Assembly (NCBI GenBank): GCA_937911395.1
Contig: CALDSI010000076.1
Location: 1-37,415, forward strand
Length of the DNA stretch: 37,415 nucleotides
Source: an uncultured Labrenzia sp.
Lineage (GTDB): Bacteria > Pseudomonadota > Alphaproteobacteria > Rhizobiales > Stappiaceae
Direction: 5' to 3'
In this document: positions 9,325 to 17,467 of the stretch, in pieces
Position numbering within the stretch: position 1 is the first letter of the stretch
Layout of the letters: every line of letters starts with the position of its first letter
The notes under the pieces: generated by a model
The model's input: the letters and a program-made list of their open reading frames with translations, nothing else
Told to the model about the DNA's origin: nothing
Databases searched by the model: none
Translations under genes and position numbers: made by a program

Positions 9325-10269
9325 GTGCTTGCCCTTCCCCCTTTGGCTCCCATAGTCTTCCAGACGAAACAACTTTGGAGTTCTGTGCCTGTGACGGCGC
9401 CCTACATACTGCAACCCGACCCTTTCAATCCCGCCCTTTCGACCACCGTGACCGGGGTCGACCATACCGGTGCTGAAGTCGACACAAGGGTGGTTACCGA
9501 AAAACCCCTCACCTTGTTTCTGAATTCCCAGGAAGTGGTCACGATGATGACCATCGGCGATCATCCGGACCTGCTTGCCGTCGGCTATCTCAAAAACCAG
9601 AACATGCTGGCACCCGACGATGTCATTACCGGGATCGAATACGATGATGATCTCGAAGTGGTTATCGTTCGCACAGAGCGCGAGACCAACTTCGAAGACA
9701 AGATGAAGAAGAAGGTCCGGACCTCCGGCTGCGCGCAAGGCACCGTTTTCGGTGATGTCATGGAGGGCTTTGAAACCATCGACCTTCCAAAAGACGCCCG
9801 GCTGAAAACATCCTGGCTCTATGCGCTCACAAAGGCGATCAACACTACACCGTCGCTTTATCTGGAAGCCGGTGCGATCCATGGCTGCGTATTGTGCCGA
9901 CATGACCAGCCGCTGGTCTACATGGAGGATGTCGGCCGCCACAACGCCGTCGACAAGATCGCCGGCTGGATGGAGCTGAACAAGATCCCGGCAGACGACA
10001 AGATCTTCTACACAACAGGACGTCTGACATCCGAAATGGTGATCAAGACCGTGATGATGGGCATCCCGATTCTCGTGTCGCGCTCCGGCTTTACCGCTTG
10101 GGGTGTGGAGCTTGCCCAGCAAGCCGGTTTGACCTTGATTGGCCGGGCACGCGGCAAAAGATTCGTCGTGCTGTCCGGCTCTGAACGGATTGACTTTGAT
10201 ATGGATCCCGCGCTTGCGGACGACGAACCCCGTGGTTCCGGCCGGAAAGGGAGTGAAAAAGCGGAATGA
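9325..10269 (+). CDS. fdhD: FdhD/NarQ-family formate dehydrogenase accessory sulfurtransferase (divergent cysteine pattern)
   Basis: EKPLTLFLNSQEVVTMMTIGDHPDLLAVGYL, EDVGRHNAVDKIAGW, YTTGRLTSEMVIKTVMMGIPILVSRSGFTAWGVELAQQAGLTLIGRARGKRFVVLSG. True start may be a GTG near 9385-9391. Confidence 0.88.
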   Translation: MLALPPLAPIVFQTKQLWSSVPVTAPYILQPDPFNPALSTTVTGVDHTGAEVDTRVVTEKPLTLFLNSQEVVTMMTIGDHPDLLAVGYLKNQNMLAPDDVITGIEYDDDLEVVIVRTERETNFEDKMKKKVRTSGCAQGTVFGDVMEGFETIDLPKDARLKTSWLYALTKAINTTPSLYLEAGAIHGCVLCRHDQPLVYMEDVGRHNAVDKIAGWMELNKIPADDKIFYTTGRLTSEMVIKTVMMGIPILVSRSGFTAWGVELAQQAGLTLIGRARGKRFVVLSGSERIDFDMDPALADDEPRGSGRKGSEKAE

Positions 10270-10919
10270 CCCCGGCAAATGCTCGGATCTCCAAAGATCG
10301 TGTCCTCGGCTGTGTGCTCGCTGGAGGGCAATCACGCCGGATGGGCGGCGGCGACAAGACACTGATTGATCTCAATGGCAAATCGATGCTGGAGATCATT
10401 CTGGATCGGCTCAACCCGCAGGTCTCCAAGATTATCCTGAATGCAAATGGCGATCCGGAGCGGTTTGCCCAATTTCAGCTTCCGGTAGAGCCTGACCCAA
10501 TCGGCGGTTTTGCAGGCCCTCTTGCTGGTGTCCTTGCCGGACTACATCACGCTCGGCGCAATCTGCCTCACGTCAGCCATGTCGTGTCAGTCGCCGGAGA
10601 TACGCCGTTTTATCCGGCCAACCTGGTTGACGGTTTCCTGGAAGCGGTTCCCGGCGGCACACCGGTGATCGCACTCGCCAGTTCTTATGACAAACTCCAC
10701 CCGGTCTTTGGTCTTTGGCCGGTCGCGCTCTATAACGATCTGCACGACTGGCTGTCGACGGGACAGAGCGGCAAGGTTCTGGCTTTTGTCGACCGGCATG
10801 ACAGCATCGAAGTCGGTTTCGAGTTGGATCAGGCGACCGGCCTCGATCCGTTTTTCAATGCCAACCGGCCGGATGATCTTGAGACGGCCCGCAACGCGGC
10901 GAGCCTTTTGTCCTCATGA
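10266..10919 (+). CDS. mobA: Molybdenum cofactor guanylyltransferase MobA
   Basis: VLAGGQSRRMGGGDKTLIDLNGKSMLEIILDRL, GPLAGVLAGL, VAGDTPFYP. Start overlaps the fdhD stop (ATGA). Confidence 0.95.
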   Translation: MTPANARISKDRVLGCVLAGGQSRRMGGGDKTLIDLNGKSMLEIILDRLNPQVSKIILNANGDPERFAQFQLPVEPDPIGGFAGPLAGVLAGLHHARRNLPHVSHVVSVAGDTPFYPANLVDGFLEAVPGGTPVIALASSYDKLHPVFGLWPVALYNDLHDWLSTGQSGKVLAFVDRHDSIEVGFELDQATGLDPFFNANRPDDLETARNAASLLSS

Positions 10920-11437
10920 TATCAACGCCTGTATTTGGAATTACTGGCTGGAAGAACTCCGGCAAGACTCAACTGGTGACCCGGCTGGTGGCCGAATTCA
11001 CATCCCGTGGTCTTAAGGTCTCGACAGTCAAACACGCCCACCACAACTTTGATATTGATCGGCCAGGCGCTGACAGTTATCGGCACCGGGAGGCTGGTGC
11101 CGTTGAAGTCGCTCTTGTGTCCGGCCGTCGTTGGGCCTTGATGCATGAGCTGCGCGAGGAAGAAGAACCACCGCTTTCAGCAATTCTCCCGCGCCTCGCG
11201 CCCTGCGACTTGATCCTGATCGAAGGGTATAAGCGGGAAAACCATCCCAAGATTGAAGCGAGACGCACGGAATCGGCCAGCAAAGGTCCCTTGTCGCCGG
11301 AGGACCCGCACATTTTGGCTGTTGCCGCTGATCATGCAATTCCGGGCGAAACGCTGCCCGTTTATGATCTCGACGACATCTCCGGTCTTGCTGACTTCAT
11401 AACCAGCCACCTCAGCCTTCAGAGTGTCCAGTCATGA
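10916..11437 (+). CDS. mobB: Molybdopterin-guanine dinucleotide biosynthesis protein MobB
   Basis: FGITGWKNSGKTQLVTRLVAEFTSRGLKVSTVKHAHHNFDIDRPGADSYRHREAGA; LILIEGYKRENHPKIEARR. ATGA overlap with mobA. Confidence 0.95.
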   Translation: MISTPVFGITGWKNSGKTQLVTRLVAEFTSRGLKVSTVKHAHHNFDIDRPGADSYRHREAGAVEVALVSGRRWALMHELREEEEPPLSAILPRLAPCDLILIEGYKRENHPKIEARRTESASKGPLSPEDPHILAVAADHAIPGETLPVYDLDDISGLADFITSHLSLQSVQS

Positions 11438-12711
11438 CGGCCAAGCCTCTCTTGAACGACTGCTTTCTGCACGACAAGGACCGGCTGAAACACGCCGAAG
11501 CTTTGGCTATTCTAAAAGACCGGCTTGCGCCAGTAGCTGCGTTGGAGACCGTTCCACTGGGCGATGCGCTCGGCCGAATCTTGGCAGAAGACATCACCGC
11601 ACCGCGCAACATTCCGCTCGCTGACAATTCTGCTGTCGACGGGTATGCGTTCCGCTTTTCAGACCATGATGAAGCCGGCGGTTTTTTCCGGTTGCGCCAG
11701 CGTGTTGCCGCCGGTCATGCCAGCAATGAGATGCTTGCGCCCTGGGGTGCTGCCCGGATCTTCACCGGTGCCGTCATGCCGCCGGGCGCTGACACCGTCG
11801 CGATGCAGGAGGATTGCGAAACCCACAACCAGGACGGCGAAGAATTCGTCATCGTGCCCCAAGGCCTGAAGAAAGGCGCCAATTGCCGGAAGGCCGGAGA
11901 AGATGTTGCCGAAGGCACGAGGATATTGACCTCCGGGCACCGGCTGAAGCCCCAGGACCTTGCAGCAATCGCGTCGACCGGACTTGCCGAAATCACGGTC
12001 TATCGAAAGCTCAAGGTTGCGCTCGTTTCAACTGGCGATGAATTGCGCCGTCCCGGCGATCTGATCACCGTCGGTGACGTCTACGATTCCAATCATTATT
12101 TGCTGAAAAGCCTCACCGCAGGGCTACCGGTCGAGATCGAGGATCTGGGGATCTTGAAGGACGACGCCAGTCTGGTCGAACGCACCCTGGATGAGGCTTC
12201 TAAAACCTTTGACATTATACTCACCACCGGCGGGGCAAGCCGCGGTGAAGAAGATCACATGCAGACCGCACTGGAGAATCTTGGCCAGCGACACATGTGG
12301 CAACTCGCCATCAAGCCGGGACGTCCAATGATGTTCGGCCAGATCGGAAACTGCGTGTTTCTTGGACTGCCCGGCAACCCGGTCGCGGCGATGGTCTGTT
12401 TTCTGCTCTATGGCCGCCCGGTCATCAGTGTTTTGGGTGGCGGCGGTTTTGTGGAACCACAACGGTTCCAGGCCCCGGCGGACTTCGAGGTTCCAAAGAA
12501 AAAACCAGATCGCCGGGAGTTCTACAGAGGCATCCTCGGGATCGACGAAAACGGTAAGACAATAGCCCGCAAGTTCGACCGAGATGGCTCTGGCCTGATC
12601 ACGGGTCTGCGCGAAGCGGACGGGCTGATCGAGATCCCAGAAGACGCAACGTCCGTGAAACGCGGTGAGCTGGTCACTTTCCTGCCGTTCTCCGGTATGG
12701 GTGTTTTGTGA
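11434..12711 (+). CDS. moeA: Molybdopterin molybdenumtransferase MoeA
   Basis: NIPLADNSAVDGYAFR, IFTGAVMPPGADTVAMQED, STGDEL, TTGGASRGEEDHM, KPGRPMMFGQIGNCVFLGLPGNPVAAMV. ATGA overlap with mobB. Confidence 0.96.
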   Translation: MTAKPLLNDCFLHDKDRLKHAEALAILKDRLAPVAALETVPLGDALGRILAEDITAPRNIPLADNSAVDGYAFRFSDHDEAGGFFRLRQRVAAGHASNEMLAPWGAARIFTGAVMPPGADTVAMQEDCETHNQDGEEFVIVPQGLKKGANCRKAGEDVAEGTRILTSGHRLKPQDLAAIASTGLAEITVYRKLKVALVSTGDELRRPGDLITVGDVYDSNHYLLKSLTAGLPVEIEDLGILKDDASLVERTLDEASKTFDIILTTGGASRGEEDHMQTALENLGQRHMWQLAIKPGRPMMFGQIGNCVFLGLPGNPVAAMVCFLLYGRPVISVLGGGGFVEPQRFQAPADFEVPKKKPDRREFYRGILGIDENGKTIARKFDRDGSGLITGLREADGLIEIPEDATSVKRGELVTFLPFSGMGVL

Positions 12712-12854
12712 ACCAGCTACTCCAAAAACTTCCTTTCTGATCAGCGGATTCTACGAACTCCAAGACCAATCATTTCATCGGGTTATATCGTCACCCCGTT
12801 AGCTGATTTATGCGCGTTCGAAATGAAAGACAGTCGAAATAAATGGGCGCGACA

Positions 12855-12900
12855 GTTTCACAATCGTGCGTTCCCGGCCTCGAGCCGGGATCTGTGAAAC
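12855..12900. repeat. Nested palindrome: GTTTCACA ... TGTGAAAC flanking an inner TCCCGGC-CTCGA-GCCGGGA hairpin
   Basis: Outer 8-bp arms 12855-12862 / 12893-12900; inner 7-bp arms 12872-12878 / 12884-12890. Confidence 0.6.
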
Positions 12901-12904
12901 AATG

Positions 12905-12933
12905 GTCCCGGCTCAAGGCCGGGACTGCTTTTT
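12905..12933 (+). terminator. Terminator-like hairpin GTCCCGGC-TCAAG-GCCGGGAC followed by TGCTTTTT
   Basis: Perfect 8-bp stem (12905-12912 / 12918-12925) plus T-tract, downstream of moeA. Nearly the reverse complement of the preceding palindrome. Confidence 0.65.
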
Positions 12934-12950
12934 CAATTACTTTGGTTTTG

Positions 12951-13976
12951 TTAGAACATATAAGGCCAGTCGGCTGCGACGAAGCGGTAGCCATCGCCTT
13001 GTTTCGCGAGATAGCCAAATCCCGGGAACGGGATGTGCATTCCGGCAAACATCACCCTGTCGGCCGCAATTTCATCGAAGAACTTCTTGCGGGTCTCAAT
13101 TGCCTGCGCCGGATCGATGTCAAAGGCAATCGCCCAATCCGGATGCTCGAATTGATACGTCGTTGCGTGAATGATGTCCGCCGCAATGATCAGCTGTTCG
13201 TCATTGCTTTCGATGACAAAACCGACATGACCGGGCGTGTGGCCCGGCAAGGCCTTCGCAGTGATACCCGGAAAGAGTTCTTTTCCTGGATTGAACAGTG
13301 TCTGGGTGGACTTGTAGGCATCCGCGCTTGCGCGAGCTCCAAGGAAGAACGGTTTGAATTGTTCGGGCGCTGCGTTCATTGCTGCATCATCGTACCAGAA
13401 GGTGTTATCCAGCTCAGGCAGCAGCAGTTCAGCATTCGGGAACGCCTTCCCGCCCGCAGGCGTCAGTACGCCGAAAAGGTGGTCCGGGTGCATGTGGGTG
13501 ATCAGAACCGCATCGATCTGTTCCGGCGTGACACCAGCTGCGGACAAAGCACTGCTTAAATGTCACAGTGTCGGCCCCATCTTGACGGATGTACCCGCGT
13601 CGCTCAGCACCAATTTCTCGCCGGTGTTAACGAGATAAGCGTTCACTGGGCCAGTAAGGGCCTGACTCTCGATAAAGTCCGCCTCACGCAGCTTCGCCGC
13701 CGTTTCTTCTTCATAACCGACAATGAGTTCTGGACCCAGTTGCAGGTAACCGTCGAGGAGCGCTGTCACTTCGAAATCACCAACCTTGCGCCGCAATGCA
13801 CCCGCCATTGGTGAGCCAGCCAAAGGCGCTGCCGCATGTGCTGCTGCCGGGACGAGGCTTAGAGCGCTTGCTGCACCGAGTGCGGCGCCACCTGTCATGG
13901 CGCCACCCAAGAAGCCGCGCCGGTTCATGGGAATTGTTTCAACGGTCATACCTGTTCTCCAATGCCGTTCTGCCAA
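12951..13976 (-). pseudogene. MBL-fold metallo-hydrolase with Tat-like signal, interrupted by an in-frame TGA at 13563-13565
   Basis: N-terminal ORF (13563..13976: MNRRGFLGGAMTGGAALGAASALSL...NAYLVNTGEKLVLSDAGTSVKMGPTL*) and C-terminal ORF (12951..13547: SAAGVTPEQIDAVLITHMHPDHLFG...ALPGHTPGHVGF) share one frame; local reading ATG GGG CCG ACA CTG TGA CAT. Confidence 0.88.
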
Positions 13977-14046
13977 TCCGCCCCCCTAAAGAGGCCGTTC
14001 CCTTTAATTGATTTATTCTTTTGGATTTTAAAGCCGGAGATTATTT

Positions 14047-14070
14047 ATAAGAATCAGAAGCTCATCTTAT
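14047..14070. promoter_or_regulatory. LysR-type operator candidate ATAAGA-N12-TCTTAT
   Basis: 6-bp inverted repeat immediately upstream of the LysR gene, in the divergent promoter with the MBL-fold gene. Confidence 0.4.
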
Positions 14071-14104
14071 GAATTATCATCTTGGGCGGCTTCAGGAGAC
14101 TAAA

Positions 14105-15037
14105 ATGGACAAATTGAGCGCGCTCAGCAGTTTTGTGAACGCGGTGAGACTGGGCAGCTTTTCTGCGGCCGCAACGCACCTGGGCGTGTCACAGCCAGCG
14201 GTCAGCCAACAGGTCCGAAGCCTGGAGGACACGCTCGGAACACGGCTGATCAACCGAACGACACGGCGCTTGTCTTTGACCGAGGCGGGGGAACGCTATT
14301 TCGCCTATGCCAGTGACATCCTGGAAAAGCTCTCCGAGGCGGACCGGTCGGTACAAAGCAATGAAGCCCAAATGAGTGGCCGCCTCACCGTCAGCCTGCC
14401 GTATGCCTTCACCGAGCCGGAGCTGGCCGGCTTCCTCACCAAATTCAAGGCGTCCTATCCAAACATCTTGTTCGACGTGCAACTGTCGGACGCCATGGTG
14501 GATCTGCAAAAGGAGCGGATTGATGTCGCCATTCGCATGGGGCATTTGCGCGACGACCGGTTGATCGTCAAGAAGCTCGGGGACATGAAACGGTGCCTTG
14601 TTGCATCACCCGGCTATCTGGATGAAAGGGGCCGTCCCGAGACACCAGATGATCTCAAAACACACGACTTCCTGCTTTATCCGCATATCGCCGAGGCTGG
14701 ATCCATTGAGCTCGTCGGCCCCACCGGAAAGGCAGCTAAGGTTGCTGTGTCGCCGACGATGGTGATCAACAATTCTGCAGCCCTCCGCCGTGCAGCAATC
14801 GCAGGCTTGGGCATCTCCACCGCAGTAACCTGGCTGTCAGCACCGCACTTTGGAACGCGAGAACTTGAACTGATCCTTGCGGATTGGTCTTATGGCGTTC
14901 ATCCCATCCACGCAGTCTATCCATCTTACAGGTTTATTCCGATGAAAGTCCGCCAGTTTGTCTCGGACCTTCAAGCGCATCTGGATGAGCAGCAGGCGTT
15001 CGCAGACCCGACGACCCATTTGGCTGCAGCGGAATAA
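14105..15037 (+). CDS. LysR-family transcriptional regulator
   Basis: MDKLSALSSFVNAVRLGSFSAAATHLGVSQPAVSQQVRSLEDTLGTRLINRTTRRLSLTEAGERYF. ATG at 14105 preferred over 14069. Confidence 0.95.
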   Translation: MDKLSALSSFVNAVRLGSFSAAATHLGVSQPAVSQQVRSLEDTLGTRLINRTTRRLSLTEAGERYFAYASDILEKLSEADRSVQSNEAQMSGRLTVSLPYAFTEPELAGFLTKFKASYPNILFDVQLSDAMVDLQKERIDVAIRMGHLRDDRLIVKKLGDMKRCLVASPGYLDERGRPETPDDLKTHDFLLYPHIAEAGSIELVGPTGKAAKVAVSPTMVINNSAALRRAAIAGLGISTAVTWLSAPHFGTRELELILADWSYGVHPIHAVYPSYRFIPMKVRQFVSDLQAHLDEQQAFADPTTHLAAAE

Positions 15038-15042
15038 GAGCG

Positions 15043-15699
15043 TCAGACTTCATCCACGGCAACAACCCATGTCTCCTTGAGAGCCTCGGCTTCCCATTCC
15101 TTCCAGGCGTCAAGCCCACGCAAGGTTTGGCTGTATCTAGCGGCAACAGACGCATCGCTGAGGCCATATGTGTCAAAGCGGCTGACAACAGGCGCATACA
15201 TGGCGTCAGCTATGGTGAAGTCGCCGAACAAAAACGGACCTCCGGAATTCTCAAGGCACTCGTTCCAAATCTGAAGAATACGAACGACATCCGCCTTTAC
15301 GGCCGCGCTGACGGACCGCTTTTCAGTTGGGCGGCGCATGTTCATCGGACATTCGGCTCTCAGAGCCGGAAAACCTGAATGCATTTCCGCCGAAACTGCC
15401 CGGGCGTGCGCACGCGCCTGAAGGTCCGTCGGCCAAAGGCCCGTCTCAGGTTCACAATCGGCAACATATTCAAGGATCGCCAGGCTGTCCCAGACCGTGA
15501 GATCACCGTGCTTCAGCACAGGAACTTTCATACTTGGCGAGAAGTCACGAAACTTCGGATTGCCACTCTCAAAGTCGAAAGGAACAAGTGTTTCCTTGAA
15601 TTCAATGCCCTTGTGACGCATGGCAATCCAGGGCCGAAAAGACCAGGTCGAATAGTTCTTGTTCCCGATGAAGAGTTCGAATTCGGCCATCTGCTCCAC
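15043..15699 (-). CDS. Glutathione S-transferase family protein
   Basis: FELFIGNKNYSTWSFRPWIAMRHKGIEFKETLVPFDFES...VPVLKHGDLTVWDSLAILEYVAD; C-terminal helical domain. Confidence 0.92.
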   Translation of the reverse strand: MEQMAEFELFIGNKNYSTWSFRPWIAMRHKGIEFKETLVPFDFESGNPKFRDFSPSMKVPVLKHGDLTVWDSLAILEYVADCEPETGLWPTDLQARAHARAVSAEMHSGFPALRAECPMNMRRPTEKRSVSAAVKADVVRILQIWNECLENSGGPFLFGDFTIADAMYAPVVSRFDTYGLSDASVAARYSQTLRGLDAWKEWEAEALKETWVVAVDEV

Positions 15700-15896
15700 C
15701 CGTTTTCAAAGCTGCTGCCAGCTCGTGTCATATGATGCGACCGGCAATTTGTGCCGGGCGATATTGTCCTACCGGCACCCGGCGATCGTATCAAATTGAA
15801 TAAGTTCATCAATTCCATAAGGAAGTCTCATGGGTGGGCACCGGCATGCTGTTTGCATTGGAACATGCGTTTCTAGTTTTTAAGGACATACATCCA

Positions 15897-16340
15897 ATGA
15901 CCGTTTCCGCCGCAGCCAAGACTTTGAGCGTTCCTCAGGCAAACAAACCTCTTTCTCCGTCTAAATCTCCCTTCGACATGTCTGAGATCAGGGCTGAGCT
16001 CGCCCGCCAATACGAAGACTGGAAAGCGCTGCCAGAAGATCAAAAATTGCGCCACCTGAAACTGGAAAAGCACGGACTGAGCGAACAGGATCTGGACAAT
16101 CTTCCAGAAGCAGAGCGCGCCCAGTTTGAGCAAAAAATCGCTGAGGCAAGCCAGCAGCCTGTGTTCGCTCCAACTTCGGACGAAAGCGAAAACAGATCAG
16201 CCCTCTTTAAGCCAGTCGTTTCTCTTGCCTCGGTGCTCGCTATCTCTGACGCCACCCTTACAGATGCGGGTGACCCTGCAGTAGAGCCGGAAGATGCCGA
16301 TTTGGTGACCAGCGGCGTCAGCATCGGCCGCGAAAAATAA
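15897..16340 (+). CDS. Hypothetical protein with central coiled/helical segment
   Basis: MTVSAAAKTLSVPQANKPLSPSKSPFDMSEIRAELARQYEDWKALPEDQKLRHLKLEKHGLSEQDLDNLPEAERAQFEQKI...; no family recognised. ORF track start is 15834; ATG at 15897 is an alternative. Confidence 0.55.
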   Translation: MTVSAAAKTLSVPQANKPLSPSKSPFDMSEIRAELARQYEDWKALPEDQKLRHLKLEKHGLSEQDLDNLPEAERAQFEQKIAEASQQPVFAPTSDESENRSALFKPVVSLASVLAISDATLTDAGDPAVEPEDADLVTSGVSIGREK

Positions 16341-16506
16341 TTGTCTCGATATTGGTCAAAACAAAACAACACTGTTCGCCAACCGGCCAGCATTTCCCTA
16401 CGGCATGCCTAATTGGAACAAAAAAAGGCAAATTTCCGCTGTGTTTTTTTCATGGGCATGCTTGAAATTTGGATCGAAGTGTATGGAATAGGGCCTTCGG
16501 GCAAAA

Positions 16507-16525
16507 AGGCGGGACGAACCCGCCT
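16507..16525 (+). promoter_or_regulatory. Leader hairpin AGGCGGG-ACGAA-CCCGCCT in the 5' UTR of the ABC binding-protein gene
   Basis: Perfect 7-bp stem about 30 nt before the ATG at 16557. Confidence 0.4.
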
Positions 16526-16556
16526 GAAACCCAAACAAAATACTAGGGGAATCAAT

Positions 16557-17333
16557 ATGCGTTTTGTGCGTATGGCCGCAGCTGCGGTTGCAGTCCTGGC
16601 CACGGTTGGTGGCGCAACTGCGAAAGACTGGTCCAAGGTCCGCATCGGAACCGAGGGCGCCTACCCTCCGTTCAACTCCCTGACCGCTGACGGTCAGCTT
16701 GTTGGCTTCGACATCGATATCGCCAACGCTCTTTGCGAAGAAATGAAGGTCGAGTGCGAGTTCGTCACTCAGGACTGGGACGGCATGATCCCGGCACTTC
16801 AGGCTGGCAAATACGACGCCATCATCGCGTCCATGTCGATCACCGAAGAGCGCAAGCAGAAGGTCGACTTCACCAACAAGTACTACAACACCCCGCCAGC
16901 AATCGGCGTTCCGAAAGACACCAAGCTGACCGGCGTTACCAAGGAAGACCTAAGCGGCATTCTTCTTGGTGCACAATCCTCCACGACCCACTCCAACTAT
17001 GCGGAAGCACACTTCCCGGATGCCGAGCTGAAGCTGTATCCGACTGCTGACGAGTACAAGCTGGATCTCGAAAACGGTCGTATCGACGCTGTGATCGAAG
17101 ACGTTGTGGTTCTGTCCGACTGGCTCGCAACCGACAACGGTGCATGCTGTAAAGTTCTGAGCACGCTGAAGTCCGATCCGGTTATCAACGGTGAAGGTGC
17201 CGGCATCGCGCTCCGCAAGGGCGAAGATGAGCTGAAAGACAAGTTCAACGCGGCGATCGAAGCCATTATTGCGAACGGAAAGTACAAAGAAATCAACGAC
17301 AAGTACTTCTCCTTCGACGTATACGGCGGCTAA
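16557..17333 (+). CDS. Polar amino-acid ABC transporter substrate-binding protein (HisJ/ArgT/OccT-like)
   Basis: Signal peptide MRFVRMAAAAVAVLATVGGATA; KVRIGTEGAYPPFNSLTADGQLVGFDIDIANALCEEM; DWDGMIPALQAGKYDAIIASMSITEERKQKVDFTNKYY. Confidence 0.95.
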   Translation: MRFVRMAAAAVAVLATVGGATAKDWSKVRIGTEGAYPPFNSLTADGQLVGFDIDIANALCEEMKVECEFVTQDWDGMIPALQAGKYDAIIASMSITEERKQKVDFTNKYYNTPPAIGVPKDTKLTGVTKEDLSGILLGAQSSTTHSNYAEAHFPDAELKLYPTADEYKLDLENGRIDAVIEDVVVLSDWLATDNGACCKVLSTLKSDPVINGEGAGIALRKGEDELKDKFNAAIEAIIANGKYKEINDKYFSFDVYGG

Positions 17334-17358
17334 TCTGATCGCGGTGTGAAAACCTTTG

Positions 17359-17432
17359 AAGCGTGGCGCGGACCTCCGGGCCACGCTTTATCGTGAGGAA
17401 GCCCTCACGCTGCCAGCCAAAGGGGCGGCTGG
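17359..17432 (+). repeat. Three tandem intercistronic stem-loops between the binding-protein and permease genes
   Basis: AAGCGTGG/CCACGCTT (17359-17366/17381-17388), CGTGAGG/CCTCACG (17392-17398/17403-17409), CCAGCC/GGCTGG (17413-17418/17427-17432). Confidence 0.65.
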
Positions 17433-17467
17433 ACTAACAACGACAAAACAGAAAGAAGCGCCGGCTC

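Noticed and set aside
9160-10362. 400-aa minus-strand ORF opposite benE/fdhD
   Set aside because: Antisense shadow of fdhD (His/Gly-rich, low-complexity look, no family motifs).
12843-13559. 238-aa plus-strand ORF across the MBL-fold gene
   Set aside because: Antisense to the C-terminal half of the MBL-fold gene; no family similarity; begins inside the palindromic repeat region.
16429-16471. Inverted repeat CAAATTTC ... GAAATTTG in the leader of the ABC binding-protein gene
   Set aside because: AT-rich arms with a 27-nt spacer in an A/T-rich region; plausible by chance and no supporting context.
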